A stretch of DNA of 64,000 bases from Roseibium algicola. Its GTDB lineage: Bacteria; Pseudomonadota; Alphaproteobacteria; Rhizobiales; Stappiaceae. The notes below the pieces were generated by a model that was not told the DNA's origin, made no database searches, and saw nothing but the letters and a program-made list of their open reading frames with translations. A program made the position numbers and the translations under genes. Positions 16,620 to 24,781 of this stretch are shown here, one piece after another (within the stretch, counting starts at the first letter, position 1; every line of letters begins with the position of its first letter). The stretch spans positions 4,183,001-4,247,000 of the forward strand of contig NZ_CP019630.1 of the NCBI RefSeq assembly GCF_001999245.1, given 5' to 3'.

Positions 16620-16963
16620 GGCAAAACTCCTTCGAGTGTATAGGTAACGGACCGGCGAACCACCGTGCCAGAAGACTCATGTTGTCCGGGATCGGTCCAG
16701 AAGCGCCTCCTCCAGGGGTGCAGGCGCGAGCGCGGATATACCCAAAGCGCAAGGAAAGTGCAAGTCCGCAGTCGCTCGTTTGTCGCAGGGGACCGCGGAA
16801 ATTTCAAGCTGGTCACCTGCAAACCGGTCTGTAACACAGATTTGCTGAACCTTCCGGTTGACCGAATGGCTCGTCCGGCAGAGGCTGCGGTCCTCTGTGC
16901 GGGTATGTCTCCCGCTGTCCGAAATCGTTTTCCTAACCTTCCCTGTCTGAAAGAATCGACCCC
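16620..16963. other. Intergenic region between rplY and the TfoX-like gene
   Basis: This divergent gap of 344 bases has no credible reading frame and no tRNA-like fold that I can see. It must hold the promoters of rplY (minus) and of the TfoX-like gene (plus), but no clear promoter pair stands out. Confidence 0.4.
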
Positions 16964-17311
16964 ATGGCCATCGATGAAGACCTCAACGACCGCTTGCGCG
17001 AGGCGCTTGGAAACAGGGCAGGCATCAGCGAGAAAAGGATGATGGGCGCAATGTGCTTTCTGCTGCATGGCCACATGATCGCGGGTGCCGACCGCACCAG
17101 GGAGGGGGAACGACGTTTCATCTTCCGTCTTGGCAAGTCCAGCCATGCTGTCGGGCTGGCACTGCCGGGTGCTGAACCGATCGTTCAGGGCGGGCGCACG
17201 TTGAGTGGCATGTTCTTCGTCGGTGAGGACGATTGCACCGACGAAGTTCTCCAAAACTGGCTGGATCTTGCCATCGCCAATGCTTTGACACTGCCGCCCA
17301 AAGGCGCCTGA
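16964..17311 (+). CDS. TfoX/Sxy N-terminal domain protein
   Basis: This 115-residue protein matches the stand-alone TfoX N-terminal domain. It has EKRMMGAMCFLLHGHMIAGA (the RRMFGGxxF-type start), RLGKSSHAVGLALPGAEP and GRTLSGMFFV in the usual order. In gamma-proteobacteria, TfoX/Sxy activates competence genes. The single-domain versions common in alphaproteobacteria lack the second domain and have no established role, so competence should not be assumed. It ends two bases before the stop of the convergent MOSC gene. Confidence 0.82.
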   Translation: MAIDEDLNDRLREALGNRAGISEKRMMGAMCFLLHGHMIAGADRTREGERRFIFRLGKSSHAVGLALPGAEPIVQGGRTLSGMFFVGEDDCTDEVLQNWLDLAIANALTLPPKGA

Positions 17312-17312
17312 C

Positions 17313-17999
17313 CTATCCGTTGAGCCTTTTCGATGTGTCTTCCTGAAAGGCCGGATCGGCTTTTTTGGCGAAGGAGACACGCCAGGGTTCAGCCAGCTCT
17401 TCAAGTTCTGACAGGGCCTTTGCCACCGCCGGATCCAGCCGAGGGTTGAACCGGGCGTGGATGACCTCGCGCAGGTTCCAGTCCGGGCAGGGGCGTTCAA
17501 CGACGGTCAACTCGTCGCCTGCCTGAAACGACCCTTCCTGCAGCACTCGGAAATACCAGCCGGTTCGGCCTGTCTTCTGGAAATGGGCTGCCTGCGTGGG
17601 GTTGTCTGTATGCATGTTCAGCTTCCAGCAGGGCTGCCGGCCCTGGGAAATCTGCATACGGACCGTGCCGGCCGACAGGATGTCGCCAATGCACAGGTCT
17701 TCCTCGGTAAAGCCTTTTGAAGCGATGTTCTCGCCGAAACCGCCTGGCTGATAGATTTCCGCCTTTTCCGGAAAGGCGTCCCGCCAGTGGGCATAATGCT
17801 CCGACGGATAGATATGCAGTGCCTTTTCCGGTCCGCCATGTACGGAAAGATCCGCCTGACGGTCGGTGGTGATGCCGGTGGAGCTGACCTGGAGGATACC
17901 ATCTGCGCGGGTCTTGCGGATGGCAGACGGCTCCTTGCCCTCCCAACGGTGTTCTGGTTCTCCGGTAAAGAGGGAGACGATACGGGCTTTGGCGGTCAT
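17313..17999 (-). CDS. MOSC-domain protein (YiiM-like)
   Basis: This 228-residue protein is a MOSC domain of the YiiM type. It has the N-terminal beta segment, DLSVHGGPEKALHIYPSEHY, the GGFGENIA turn, CIGDILSAG, and the conserved Cys in SQGRQPCWKLNMH, the residue that defines the family. YiiM-like proteins handle molybdenum cofactor or N-hydroxylated substrates. The start at 17999 overlaps the MarR stop by four bases (ATGA), so the two are translationally coupled. An upstream frame to 18083 runs within the MarR gene and is unlikely. Regulation by the adjacent MarR protein is a reasonable inference. Confidence 0.87.
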   Translation of the reverse strand: MTAKARIVSLFTGEPEHRWEGKEPSAIRKTRADGILQVSSTGITTDRQADLSVHGGPEKALHIYPSEHYAHWRDAFPEKAEIYQPGGFGENIASKGFTEEDLCIGDILSAGTVRMQISQGRQPCWKLNMHTDNPTQAAHFQKTGRTGWYFRVLQEGSFQAGDELTVVERPCPDWNLREVIHARFNPRLDPAVAKALSELEELAEPWRVSFAKKADPAFQEDTSKRLNG

Positions 18000-18562
18000 G
18001 GCTGATGGCTTTCGGCTGGTGTGTGTTCGTGGCAGAGCTGTGCGGCATCGACAGGCGAGAGCGGCACGTTGAGCAGCTGGCAATAGCCCCCCGTTTCCCT
18101 TGCCTCGTGATGGCGGCAGGTGCTGCAGAGACCGAACGAGCGGCCACCCCGCTGGTGCAGCATCGTCAGGACAAGTGCTTTCAGGGACGAGGCCAGCGAC
18201 GCGGCGACGTCCGGCGGCAAGGCGTCGATGACATTCTCCAGAGACGAAGGGTCCTGCAACAGGTCCCGGCCTGCCTGGGTGACGTCATAACGAATGCTGC
18301 GCTTGTCTTCGTCCGAACGCGTTTCGGCAATCAGCTCCTTGCGGGAAAGTGCCTTGAGGGTTTGCGAAGCCGTGCCGCGTGTCGTTGCCAGAAAGTCGGC
18401 CACGTGCGAGGGCGCGCGTGAAAAGCGGTTTGCCCGGGCAAGATAGTTGAGGGCAGCAAATTGTGACGGGTTCAAAGGCCCGTTCCACTCCTCGGCAGCG
18501 GCAAGACGCGTCAATCGGTCGATCAGGTCGCGAATGGTCTGTGTGTCGGTTGGAGCAAACAT
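17996..18562 (-). CDS. MarR-family regulator with Cys/His-rich C-terminal tail
   Basis: Residues 1-135 form a MarR winged-helix domain (recognition region SHVADFLATTRGTASQTLKALSR; wing SDEDKRSIRYDVTQAG). The remaining 50 residues carry Cys146, Cys149, Cys161 and Cys177 with His151/152/178/180. This CxxC...C...CHEH pattern suits Zn or an iron-sulfur cluster and is absent from ordinary MarR proteins. It is first in an operon with the MOSC gene and divergent from an exported protein. The inverted repeat at 18571-18613 just upstream is its likely operator. It could sense metal, redox state or reactive nitrogen/sulfur species. Confidence 0.85.
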   Translation of the reverse strand: MFAPTDTQTIRDLIDRLTRLAAAEEWNGPLNPSQFAALNYLARANRFSRAPSHVADFLATTRGTASQTLKALSRKELIAETRSDEDKRSIRYDVTQAGRDLLQDPSSLENVIDALPPDVAASLASSLKALVLTMLHQRGGRSFGLCSTCRHHEARETGGYCQLLNVPLSPVDAAQLCHEHTPAESHQP

Positions 18563-18570
18563 GCTCTCTA

Positions 18571-18613
18571 TGTAGCGAGTCGAAATTAAACTTGCAATAG
18601 TTTCGACTCGCTA
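18571..18613. promoter_or_regulatory. Perfect 14-bp inverted repeat, likely MarR operator
   Basis: GTAGCGAGTCGAAA at 18571-18584 is repeated exactly in inverse orientation at 18600-18613, with a 15-base AT-rich spacer. It starts eight bases upstream of the MarR start codon and ends 36 bases before the divergent ATG at 18650, so one bound regulator could control both transcripts. Confidence 0.75.
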
Positions 18614-18649
18614 CTAATAAGACTGCGTCCTCAATCAAGGAGAAAGCCG

Positions 18650-19420
18650 ATGTACAAATCCATTTCCCAAGCTGTTTTGATCGCAGGTATGTCAACGATC
18701 GCCCTGCCGACTGTGGCATCTGCAGGCGGCAATCACGCGCTCCACCAGACGGGAGCAATCCTGTCGCCGGAAAACCAGGAGATCGACCCGAATTTCGACA
18801 TCCTGGCTGCCCATGTGCACCGCAAGGGGCGTGTCGTAACCTTCCACATGACACTGAAGGGAACGGCCGGTGCGAGCGTGCCGGAGGCAAACGGTGCACT
18901 CGCAGGGGCGCCGGTGCAGTCCTATGTCTGGCCAACGTCACTGAAACCGGAAACGGTCGGGTTTGAAGGGGGGAGCGGCATCCTTGCGCTGGTGGCTACC
19001 AGCCATCCGGATTTCGACGACACACCGCTTTTTGATGAAGACGGCGACGGCGACCTTCTGAACGATGGCGCGAATTGGCACTCGCACTGGGTGGTGCTGA
19101 CACCGAACGAGGCCTGCGGTGCCGGCGCACTCTCCGTGCAGGATATTCCCGCTGACACCAATCCGAAGATGCCGGCCACCTGGCCGGGCCTGCCGATCTA
19201 CATCGACAGCCCTGGATTTTCACCCGTGTTGGAGGCAGAGGAAATTACCCTCAACGTGGCCTTTGCCGATGAAAGCACTGTTGAGACCCTGTCGTATGAC
19301 GGCGTCACGTCGGCCTTGCGGGTGAACCAGAACGTCCACGCCCCACTGCTGTGCGTCGTCGACGTCTTCGACGTTGCCTCCGGCGATCTCAGCCTGCCGG
19401 GAAAAATGACCGGGAACTGA
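18650..19420 (+). CDS. Exported protein with Ca-loop-like motif, spondin-like at best
   Basis: This 256-residue protein has a signal peptide (cleavage near VASA-G at about 25). The mature part is Asp-rich and contains FDEDGDGDLLNDGANW, a DxDxDG-type loop resembling calcium-binding repeats, followed by WHSHWVVLTPNEACGAG. Two or more cysteines could pair in the periplasm. I do not recognise a family with confidence; the beta-rich composition faintly recalls spondin-N proteins. A good AGGAG site precedes the ATG. It is transcribed away from the MarR-MOSC operon, with the shared inverted repeat between, so it probably belongs to that regulon. Confidence 0.6.
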   Translation: MYKSISQAVLIAGMSTIALPTVASAGGNHALHQTGAILSPENQEIDPNFDILAAHVHRKGRVVTFHMTLKGTAGASVPEANGALAGAPVQSYVWPTSLKPETVGFEGGSGILALVATSHPDFDDTPLFDEDGDGDLLNDGANWHSHWVVLTPNEACGAGALSVQDIPADTNPKMPATWPGLPIYIDSPGFSPVLEAEEITLNVAFADESTVETLSYDGVTSALRVNQNVHAPLLCVVDVFDVASGDLSLPGKMTGN

Positions 19421-19446
19421 GCCGCATCAGCACCAACCACTCACCG

Positions 19447-19558
19447 CGTCATTACCTGGCTTGATCCGGTAATCCATGCCGTTGCGGGACCTCGATCCCA
19501 AGGCCGTGACTGGGGTCGGGTAGCGGCATGGATGCCATGGTCGAGCCATGGCATGACG
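19447..19558. repeat. MITE-like intergenic repeat, copy A
   Basis: This is a 112-base unit that begins CGTCATTACC and ends GGCATGACG, so its ends are inverted relative to each other. Inside it, both ends fold into small hairpins (CCTGGC...; GATGCCATGGTCGAGCC). A diverged second copy lies 101 bases away in the same orientation. Short palindromic elements of this kind are scattered in many alphaproteobacterial genomes. Confidence 0.7.
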
Positions 19559-19659
19559 GGGGGAGGGGCTTGAAGCGACGGAGACGGCTGTGTCGCGAAT
19601 GACCCGTGTGACAGTGCTTTTCTTGCGGGTGTCGTCTGCTTGCACCCAATCCTACCCAT

Positions 19660-19770
19660 CGTCATTGCCGGGCTTGACCCGGCAATCCATGCCGTGACCG
19701 GGCCGGGTCCCTGGGCCGTGACTGGGGCAAGGAAACGGAATGGATGCCATGGTCGAGCCATGGCATAACG
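19660..19770. repeat. MITE-like intergenic repeat, copy B
   Basis: This 111-base unit begins CGTCATTGCC and ends GGCATAACG. It shares with copy A the block GGCCGTGACTGGGG and an identical ATGGATGCCATGGTCGAGCC-type right end. It lies 45 bases beyond the stop of the deaminase gene and could also act as that transcript's end structure. It carries no coding capacity. Confidence 0.7.
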
Positions 19771-19815
19771 GGGGAAGGGGGCTCTGAGGGGCAGGGGCCG
19801 AACTTGGAAAAACCG

Positions 19816-21108
19816 TCAGCCCTCGTGCGGAGCGTAGGAGGCCGGATCGACCTGGGCCGGACGTCCTGGGAGGGTGAGTTGCGCCTGCCGGGCCGGGGTT
19901 GTTGCGATCACCTTGCCGGACTTGACGACCGCAAGGCGCGTTGCTTTCAGGCGAATGGCCTCGATCGTGTCTCGGGCCTGTAGCAGCACGAAGTCCGCCT
20001 TGCAGCCTTTGTCCAGACCGTAACCATCCAGGTTCATCGCCTTGGCCGGATGCGCGGTGACGCAGTCGTAGCAGTAGCGGATGGCGTCGCGGCTGGTCAT
20101 CTGGGCAACGTGAAGCCCCATGGAGGCGACCTCCAGCATGTCGCCGGAGCCCATTGAGTACCAAGGGTCCATCACGCAGTCGTGGCCGAAGGCGACGTTG
20201 ATGCCGTAGGACCGCATCTCCGGAACACGGGTCTGGCCGCGGCGCTTTGGATATGTGTCGTGGCGGCCCTGCAACGTGATGTTGATCAGTGGGTTTGCAA
20301 TGGCATGCACTTCCGCTTCGGCGATCAGCGGCAACAGTTTGGAGACGTAGTAATTGTCCATGGAATGCATGGACGTCAGATGCGATCCGGCAACGCGGCC
20401 CTGCAGCCCGAGGCGCTGGGTCTGATAGGCGAGCGTCTCGATATGGCGCGACATCGGATCGTCGGTCTCGTCGCAGTGCATGTCGACCATCAGCCCGCGT
20501 TCTGCCGCGATTTCGCACAGCCGCGCGACCGATCGGGCACCGTCGTCCATGGTGCGCTCGAAATGCGGAATGCCGCCGACGATGTCGACGCCCATGTCGA
20601 GTGCCGTCAGAAGGTTCTTCTCGGCGGTGGCAGAGCGGTAGAGCCCGTCTTGGGGGAAGGCGACCAGTTGCAGGTCGATGTAGTCCTTCACCTTCTCGCG
20701 CACTTCCAGCAGGCCTTTGACGCCCGTCAGCCTGTCGTCGCACACATCCACATGGGTGCGGATCGCCAGCAGTCCCTGCGAGACGGCCAGATCGCAATAT
20801 CTCAGGGCCCGTTCGACAACGGCATCGACGGTCAAGATCTCCTTCAGTTCTCCCCAAAGCGCGATGCCTTCCAGCAGCGTACCGCTGCGGTTCATGCGCG
20901 GCAGGCCGAGCGACAGCGTCGCATCCATGTGGAAGTGGCTGTCGATAAACGGTGGCGACACGAGGTGTCCGCCAGCATCGATCACCTGGCCGACGTCCGC
21001 GGTGATCCCGGCTTCCACAGCCTCGATACGGCCGTTCCGGCAGGCAATGTCGATGCCGTGGCGGCCGTCGGGCAGGTTGGCGTTCTTGACGAGGAGATCG
21101 AAACTCAT
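19816..21108 (-). CDS. Cytosine-deaminase-type amidohydrolase
   Basis: This 430-residue protein matches the CodA/TRZ-like amidohydrolases. It has the metal pair His58/His60 in DSHFHMDATLSLG, the HCDETDD segment with metal His and catalytic Glu, and GHDCVMDPWYSMG with the final metal Asp. These enzymes deaminate cytosine, isocytosine, creatinine or related heterocycles. It is the last gene of the five-gene uptake operon, nine bases after a permease gene, so it probably acts on the imported compound. A nucleobase is the natural guess, but cytosine itself is not proven. Confidence 0.83.
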   Translation of the reverse strand: MSFDLLVKNANLPDGRHGIDIACRNGRIEAVEAGITADVGQVIDAGGHLVSPPFIDSHFHMDATLSLGLPRMNRSGTLLEGIALWGELKEILTVDAVVERALRYCDLAVSQGLLAIRTHVDVCDDRLTGVKGLLEVREKVKDYIDLQLVAFPQDGLYRSATAEKNLLTALDMGVDIVGGIPHFERTMDDGARSVARLCEIAAERGLMVDMHCDETDDPMSRHIETLAYQTQRLGLQGRVAGSHLTSMHSMDNYYVSKLLPLIAEAEVHAIANPLINITLQGRHDTYPKRRGQTRVPEMRSYGINVAFGHDCVMDPWYSMGSGDMLEVASMGLHVAQMTSRDAIRYCYDCVTAHPAKAMNLDGYGLDKGCKADFVLLQARDTIEAIRLKATRLAVVKSGKVIATTPARQAQLTLPGRPAQVDPASYAPHEG

Positions 21109-21117
21109 GGGACTGTC

Positions 21118-22062
21118 TCAGCGTTGACCACGGAAGTAGGGCACAAGAAGGGCCCTTGGATAGTCTGCCCGGCGGGCAACGACAATCAGCGCGGCGATGG
21201 AAAGCAGATACGGCATCATCAGGAACACCTGGCCGGGAATGAAACTGCCGACTTCGGTCTGAAGACGCACCTGGAAGGCATCAAAAGCCCCGAAAAGCAG
21301 AGCGCCGATCAGGGCCTTGCCGGGGCGCCAGGAGGCGAACACCGTCAGAGCGATGCAGATCCAGCCACGGCCGTTGACCATGCCGAAGAAAAACGCGTCG
21401 AAGGCCGACATGGTCAGGAATGCGCCGCCAAGCGCCATGATCGCGGAGCCCGCAACCACCGTCCCGATGCGGATCGCATAGACCGAGAGGCCCTGCGATT
21501 CCACCGCAGCCGGATTGTCGCCGACCGCCTGGATGGCCAGGCCGAGCGGGGTTCGGTAGAGCACATAGGCCGTGACCGCGACCAACAGCAGGGCGAGGAA
21601 GGTCAGGGGCGTCTGCTGGAACAGGGCTGGCCCGAGGAACGGCAGGTCACTCAGGCCCGGAATGTCGAGCGGCTTGAAAGCCTCGATCCGAGGCGGTGAC
21701 GAGACGTCCGGCAGGGCCGTCCGGTAGATGAAATAACTGAGCGAGGTGGCAAACAGCGTCACGCCAATGCCCGAGACGTGCTGAGAGAGCCCGAGAGGCA
21801 CGGTCAGAATGGCGTGGATCAGTCCGAAGAAGGCGCCGGCCATCGCCGCGACCAGAACGCCGCCCCACAGGCCTGCGCCGAGCCAGACCGCCATCCAGCC
21901 GGCCATGGCACCGGCGGTGAAGATGCCTTCGATGCCGAGGTTGAGGACGCCGGCACGTTCGCAAACAAGCGCTCCGATGACACCGAAGATCAGCGGGGTC
22001 GCGATGCGGAGCGCGGCCGCCCAGAAGTTGGCGGAGATGAGAATGTCGAGGATCTCGGTCAT
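21118..22062 (-). CDS. ABC transporter permease for nucleosides/bases (second permease)
   Basis: With the ATG at 22062 the protein has 314 residues and about eight to ten hydrophobic segments. The VLNLGIEGIFTAGAMAGW motif and GRGWICIALTVFASWRPGKA are typical of the simple-sugar/nucleoside branch of ABC permeases (YufQ/NupQ type) that pair with BMP-family binding proteins. It overlaps the preceding permease gene by four bases and is followed nine bases later by the deaminase-type gene. It forms one half of the membrane channel. Confidence 0.88.
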   Translation of the reverse strand: MTEILDILISANFWAAALRIATPLIFGVIGALVCERAGVLNLGIEGIFTAGAMAGWMAVWLGAGLWGGVLVAAMAGAFFGLIHAILTVPLGLSQHVSGIGVTLFATSLSYFIYRTALPDVSSPPRIEAFKPLDIPGLSDLPFLGPALFQQTPLTFLALLLVAVTAYVLYRTPLGLAIQAVGDNPAAVESQGLSVYAIRIGTVVAGSAIMALGGAFLTMSAFDAFFFGMVNGRGWICIALTVFASWRPGKALIGALLFGAFDAFQVRLQTEVGSFIPGQVFLMMPYLLSIAALIVVARRADYPRALLVPYFRGQR

Positions 22063-23141
22063 TCTGCTGCCTCCGGGTTTGCCTGGCTGCCGACAAAGCG
22101 GATCTTGAAGCGCAGGAACAGACCGGAGACCAGAACGCACAACAGCGCCATGGCGACGATCAGGTCTGCCAGATAGTTGGAGACACCGGTGGCACGGGAC
22201 ATGGAATCAGCCCCCACAAAGATGCTCGCGATGAAGAGAGCTGCCAGAACGACACCGGCCGGGGAGAGCCCGGCAAGCATGGCGACAACGATGCCGGAAT
22301 AGCCGAAACCGGGCGAAAGGTCAGCGGTCAGATAGCCTTTCAGACCGGCAACTTCACCAACGCCAGCAAGCCCTGCCAGCGCGCCGGACAGAAGACCGAC
22401 GCGAATGAAGGTTGCGGTGACCGGAATGCCGGCGTGACGGGCGGCAGCGGCGTTCTCGCCAACCGCGCGGATTTCGAAACCCCAGACGGTGCGTTTCAAG
22501 AGGAAATAGACGCCGAGCGATGAAACGAGGGCGATGACAAGACCCCAGTGAATGCGCATCCGGTCCATCAGCTTGGGCAAGGCTGCTTCATCGAGGATGG
22601 GTTCCGACTGTGGCCAGCCCATGCCCATGGGGTCCTTCATCGGGCCTTCCAGCATCATCTGCACGAAAAGCAGGATGATGAAGTTCAGCAGCAAGGTGGT
22701 GACAACTTCATCGACGCCAAGTCGTGTTTTCAAAAGGGTCGGACCAAGCATGACCAGCCCGCCGGCGAGCGCACCGGCAACGATAACCATGGGAATGAGA
22801 AGGTAGGGCGGTGCGGAAATGACGCCAGTGCCGACGGCAACCGCCGCAAGGGCGCCGGCATAAAGCTGGCCTTCGGCGCCGATGTTCCAGAGCTTGGCCC
22901 GGAAGGCGACGGCTGCCGCCAGGCCGGTGAGGATCAGCGGTGTCGCCCTTGTCAGCATTTCGGTGAAGGCAAAGAGTGAGCCGAAGGCGCCCTTGGCCAT
23001 GAGGCTGTAGGCTTCGAACACCGACAAGCCCGCAAAGGCCATGGGGATAGCGGCAAGCACCAGGGCGGCAACAGCCGCGGCAATCGATATACCCAGCATT
23101 CGGGAAACGGAGGAGGGGCCACGCGGTTCGAAGCGGATCAT
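22059..23141 (-). CDS. ABC transporter permease for nucleosides/bases (first permease)
   Basis: This 360-residue protein is of the YufP/NupP type. It has about ten hydrophobic segments, the LWNIGAEGQLYAGALAA motif in the first half, LKTRLGVDEVVTTLLLNFI, and GENAAAARHAGIPV in the second-half coupling region. It overlaps the ATPase gene by four bases upstream and the next permease by four bases downstream, so the three are translationally coupled. It forms a heterodimeric channel with its neighbour. Confidence 0.88.
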   Translation of the reverse strand: MIRFEPRGPSSVSRMLGISIAAAVAALVLAAIPMAFAGLSVFEAYSLMAKGAFGSLFAFTEMLTRATPLILTGLAAAVAFRAKLWNIGAEGQLYAGALAAVAVGTGVISAPPYLLIPMVIVAGALAGGLVMLGPTLLKTRLGVDEVVTTLLLNFIILLFVQMMLEGPMKDPMGMGWPQSEPILDEAALPKLMDRMRIHWGLVIALVSSLGVYFLLKRTVWGFEIRAVGENAAAARHAGIPVTATFIRVGLLSGALAGLAGVGEVAGLKGYLTADLSPGFGYSGIVVAMLAGLSPAGVVLAALFIASIFVGADSMSRATGVSNYLADLIVAMALLCVLVSGLFLRFKIRFVGSQANPEAAE

Positions 23142-24685
23142 GCTGCGTCCTCCGCATTGTGTCCGGCCATCCTGAGGCCGAGAGAGCCGCGGTCCAGTGT
23201 CTCACTGGGTTCGGCTTCGGAAAGATGCCCGCGGTGGATCACGGCGATCCTGTCGGAAAGGCGCATGAGTTCGTCAAGATCCTCCGAGATCAGGATGACA
23301 CCGGCCCCGCGGTCGCGAGCCGCCAGCAGGCGCTTGTGAACATCGGACGTGGCGCCGACATCCAGCCCGCGCGAGGGTTGGGCGGCCAGCACCACCTTTG
23401 GAACGGTTTCAAGGGTTCTGGCCAGTACGATCTTCTGGATATTGCCACCCGACAGCAGCCGCGCCGGGCTGTCCTCGCTCTGGCACCGGATATCGTAGGC
23501 CTTGATCAGGTTGCGCGCCCGCTCCCGCATGGCGGAGAACCGCAGCAGACCGAGGCGCTGGTTTTCCGGTTTGCGGATGGCTTCGATGGCAAGGTTTTCC
23601 GAAACGCTCATCGCTCCGACAATGCCGTCGTGGTGACGGTCTTCGGGTATGCGGGCAAGGCCGTTGTCGATCATGGTTCGGGCACTTGCGTGGCCGATCA
23701 CCGTGCCTTCCAGCGTCATGGATCCTTGGGTGAGCGGTTCCAGACCGGAAATGACCCGTGCAAGCGTCGTCTGGCCGTTACCCGAAACCCCTGCAATGCC
23801 AAGGATTTCACCGGATTTCAGTGTGAGGTCGACCGCGTGCAAGGCATCGCGGCCATGTCCGGCGGAGGCCTTGTTCAAGACGAAAAGCGGTGCGCCCGGT
23901 GTGCCGGGGGACCGCATAGTCTCGACAATGGCATGGCCGACCATCAACTCGGCCAGCTTGCGCCGGTCGCATTCGGCTGTCGGCAGGTCGGCGACCTTGC
24001 GGCCACCGCGCAGCACGGCGACCCGGTGCGAAGAGGCAAGGACTTCCGCCAGCTTGTGCGAGATGAAGATGATGCCGAGCCCGTCGTCGGCCAGCTTTTT
24101 CAAGGTCGCGAACAGAGTGTCGGATTCCTGGGGTGTCAGCACAGCGGTCGGTTCGTCCAGAACCAGCACGCGGGCATCGCGGTAGAGCGCCTTCAGGATT
24201 TCCACCCGCTGTTTTTCGCCGACGGAAAGCTGGGAAATACGGGCATCGAGGGAAACCGTCAGGCCGGAGCGGGCCATCAGCTCTTCCAGTTTGCGGCGGG
24301 CAGGCGCCCGGGAAGAGGAAAGCGCGGCAAGCCGTTCCGTGCCCAGAAGGATGTTGTCGAGCGCGCTCAGGTTTTCGGCAAGGGTGAAGTGCTGGTGCAC
24401 CATGCCTATGCCGGCCTGGAGCGCGGCATGCGGCGAGCCTGGTTCCAGTTCGCTCAAGCCGGAGCCGTCCGGCGAAACCATGACCCGGCCTTCGTCGGCC
24501 ACGTAGTGCCCGAAAAGGATGTTCATCAAGGTGGTCTTGCCGGCGCCGTTCTCGCCGAGAAGGGCAAGGATCTCGCCCTGTTTCAAATCGAGCGATACGT
24601 CGCCATTGGCCGTCAGAGCGCCGAAGCGCTTGGTGATGCCGTCCAATCGCAGCACGACACCAGCGTCCTGTGCCGGACCTGCCAT
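23138..24685 (-). CDS. Double-domain ABC transporter ATPase (YufO/RbsA type)
   Basis: The ATG at 24685 has a GGGGGG-type ribosome site and gives 515 residues. The first ATPase domain has an intact Walker A (GENGAGKTT, 44-52), signature LSVGEKQRVE and Walker B with LDEPTAVLTP. The second has the degenerate Walker A GVSGNGQTT and LLSGGNIQKIVLART. Inactive second-site Walker A sequences of this kind are normal for the RbsA/YufO class. It energises the two permeases encoded next. The gap of 96 bases from the binding-protein gene leaves room for the usual stoichiometry control. Confidence 0.9.
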   Translation of the reverse strand: MAGPAQDAGVVLRLDGITKRFGALTANGDVSLDLKQGEILALLGENGAGKTTLMNILFGHYVADEGRVMVSPDGSGLSELEPGSPHAALQAGIGMVHQHFTLAENLSALDNILLGTERLAALSSSRAPARRKLEELMARSGLTVSLDARISQLSVGEKQRVEILKALYRDARVLVLDEPTAVLTPQESDTLFATLKKLADDGLGIIFISHKLAEVLASSHRVAVLRGGRKVADLPTAECDRRKLAELMVGHAIVETMRSPGTPGAPLFVLNKASAGHGRDALHAVDLTLKSGEILGIAGVSGNGQTTLARVISGLEPLTQGSMTLEGTVIGHASARTMIDNGLARIPEDRHHDGIVGAMSVSENLAIEAIRKPENQRLGLLRFSAMRERARNLIKAYDIRCQSEDSPARLLSGGNIQKIVLARTLETVPKVVLAAQPSRGLDVGATSDVHKRLLAARDRGAGVILISEDLDELMRLSDRIAVIHRGHLSEAEPSETLDRGSLGLRMAGHNAEDAA

Positions 24686-24781
24686 ATGATCCCCCCGGGA
24701 AAAGAATGAATGCCGCACTTGAACCCCGCGGCCGGGAATCGCCGGCGGTCATTGTGACCGCCGGACGTGGCAGGCGAAAGC

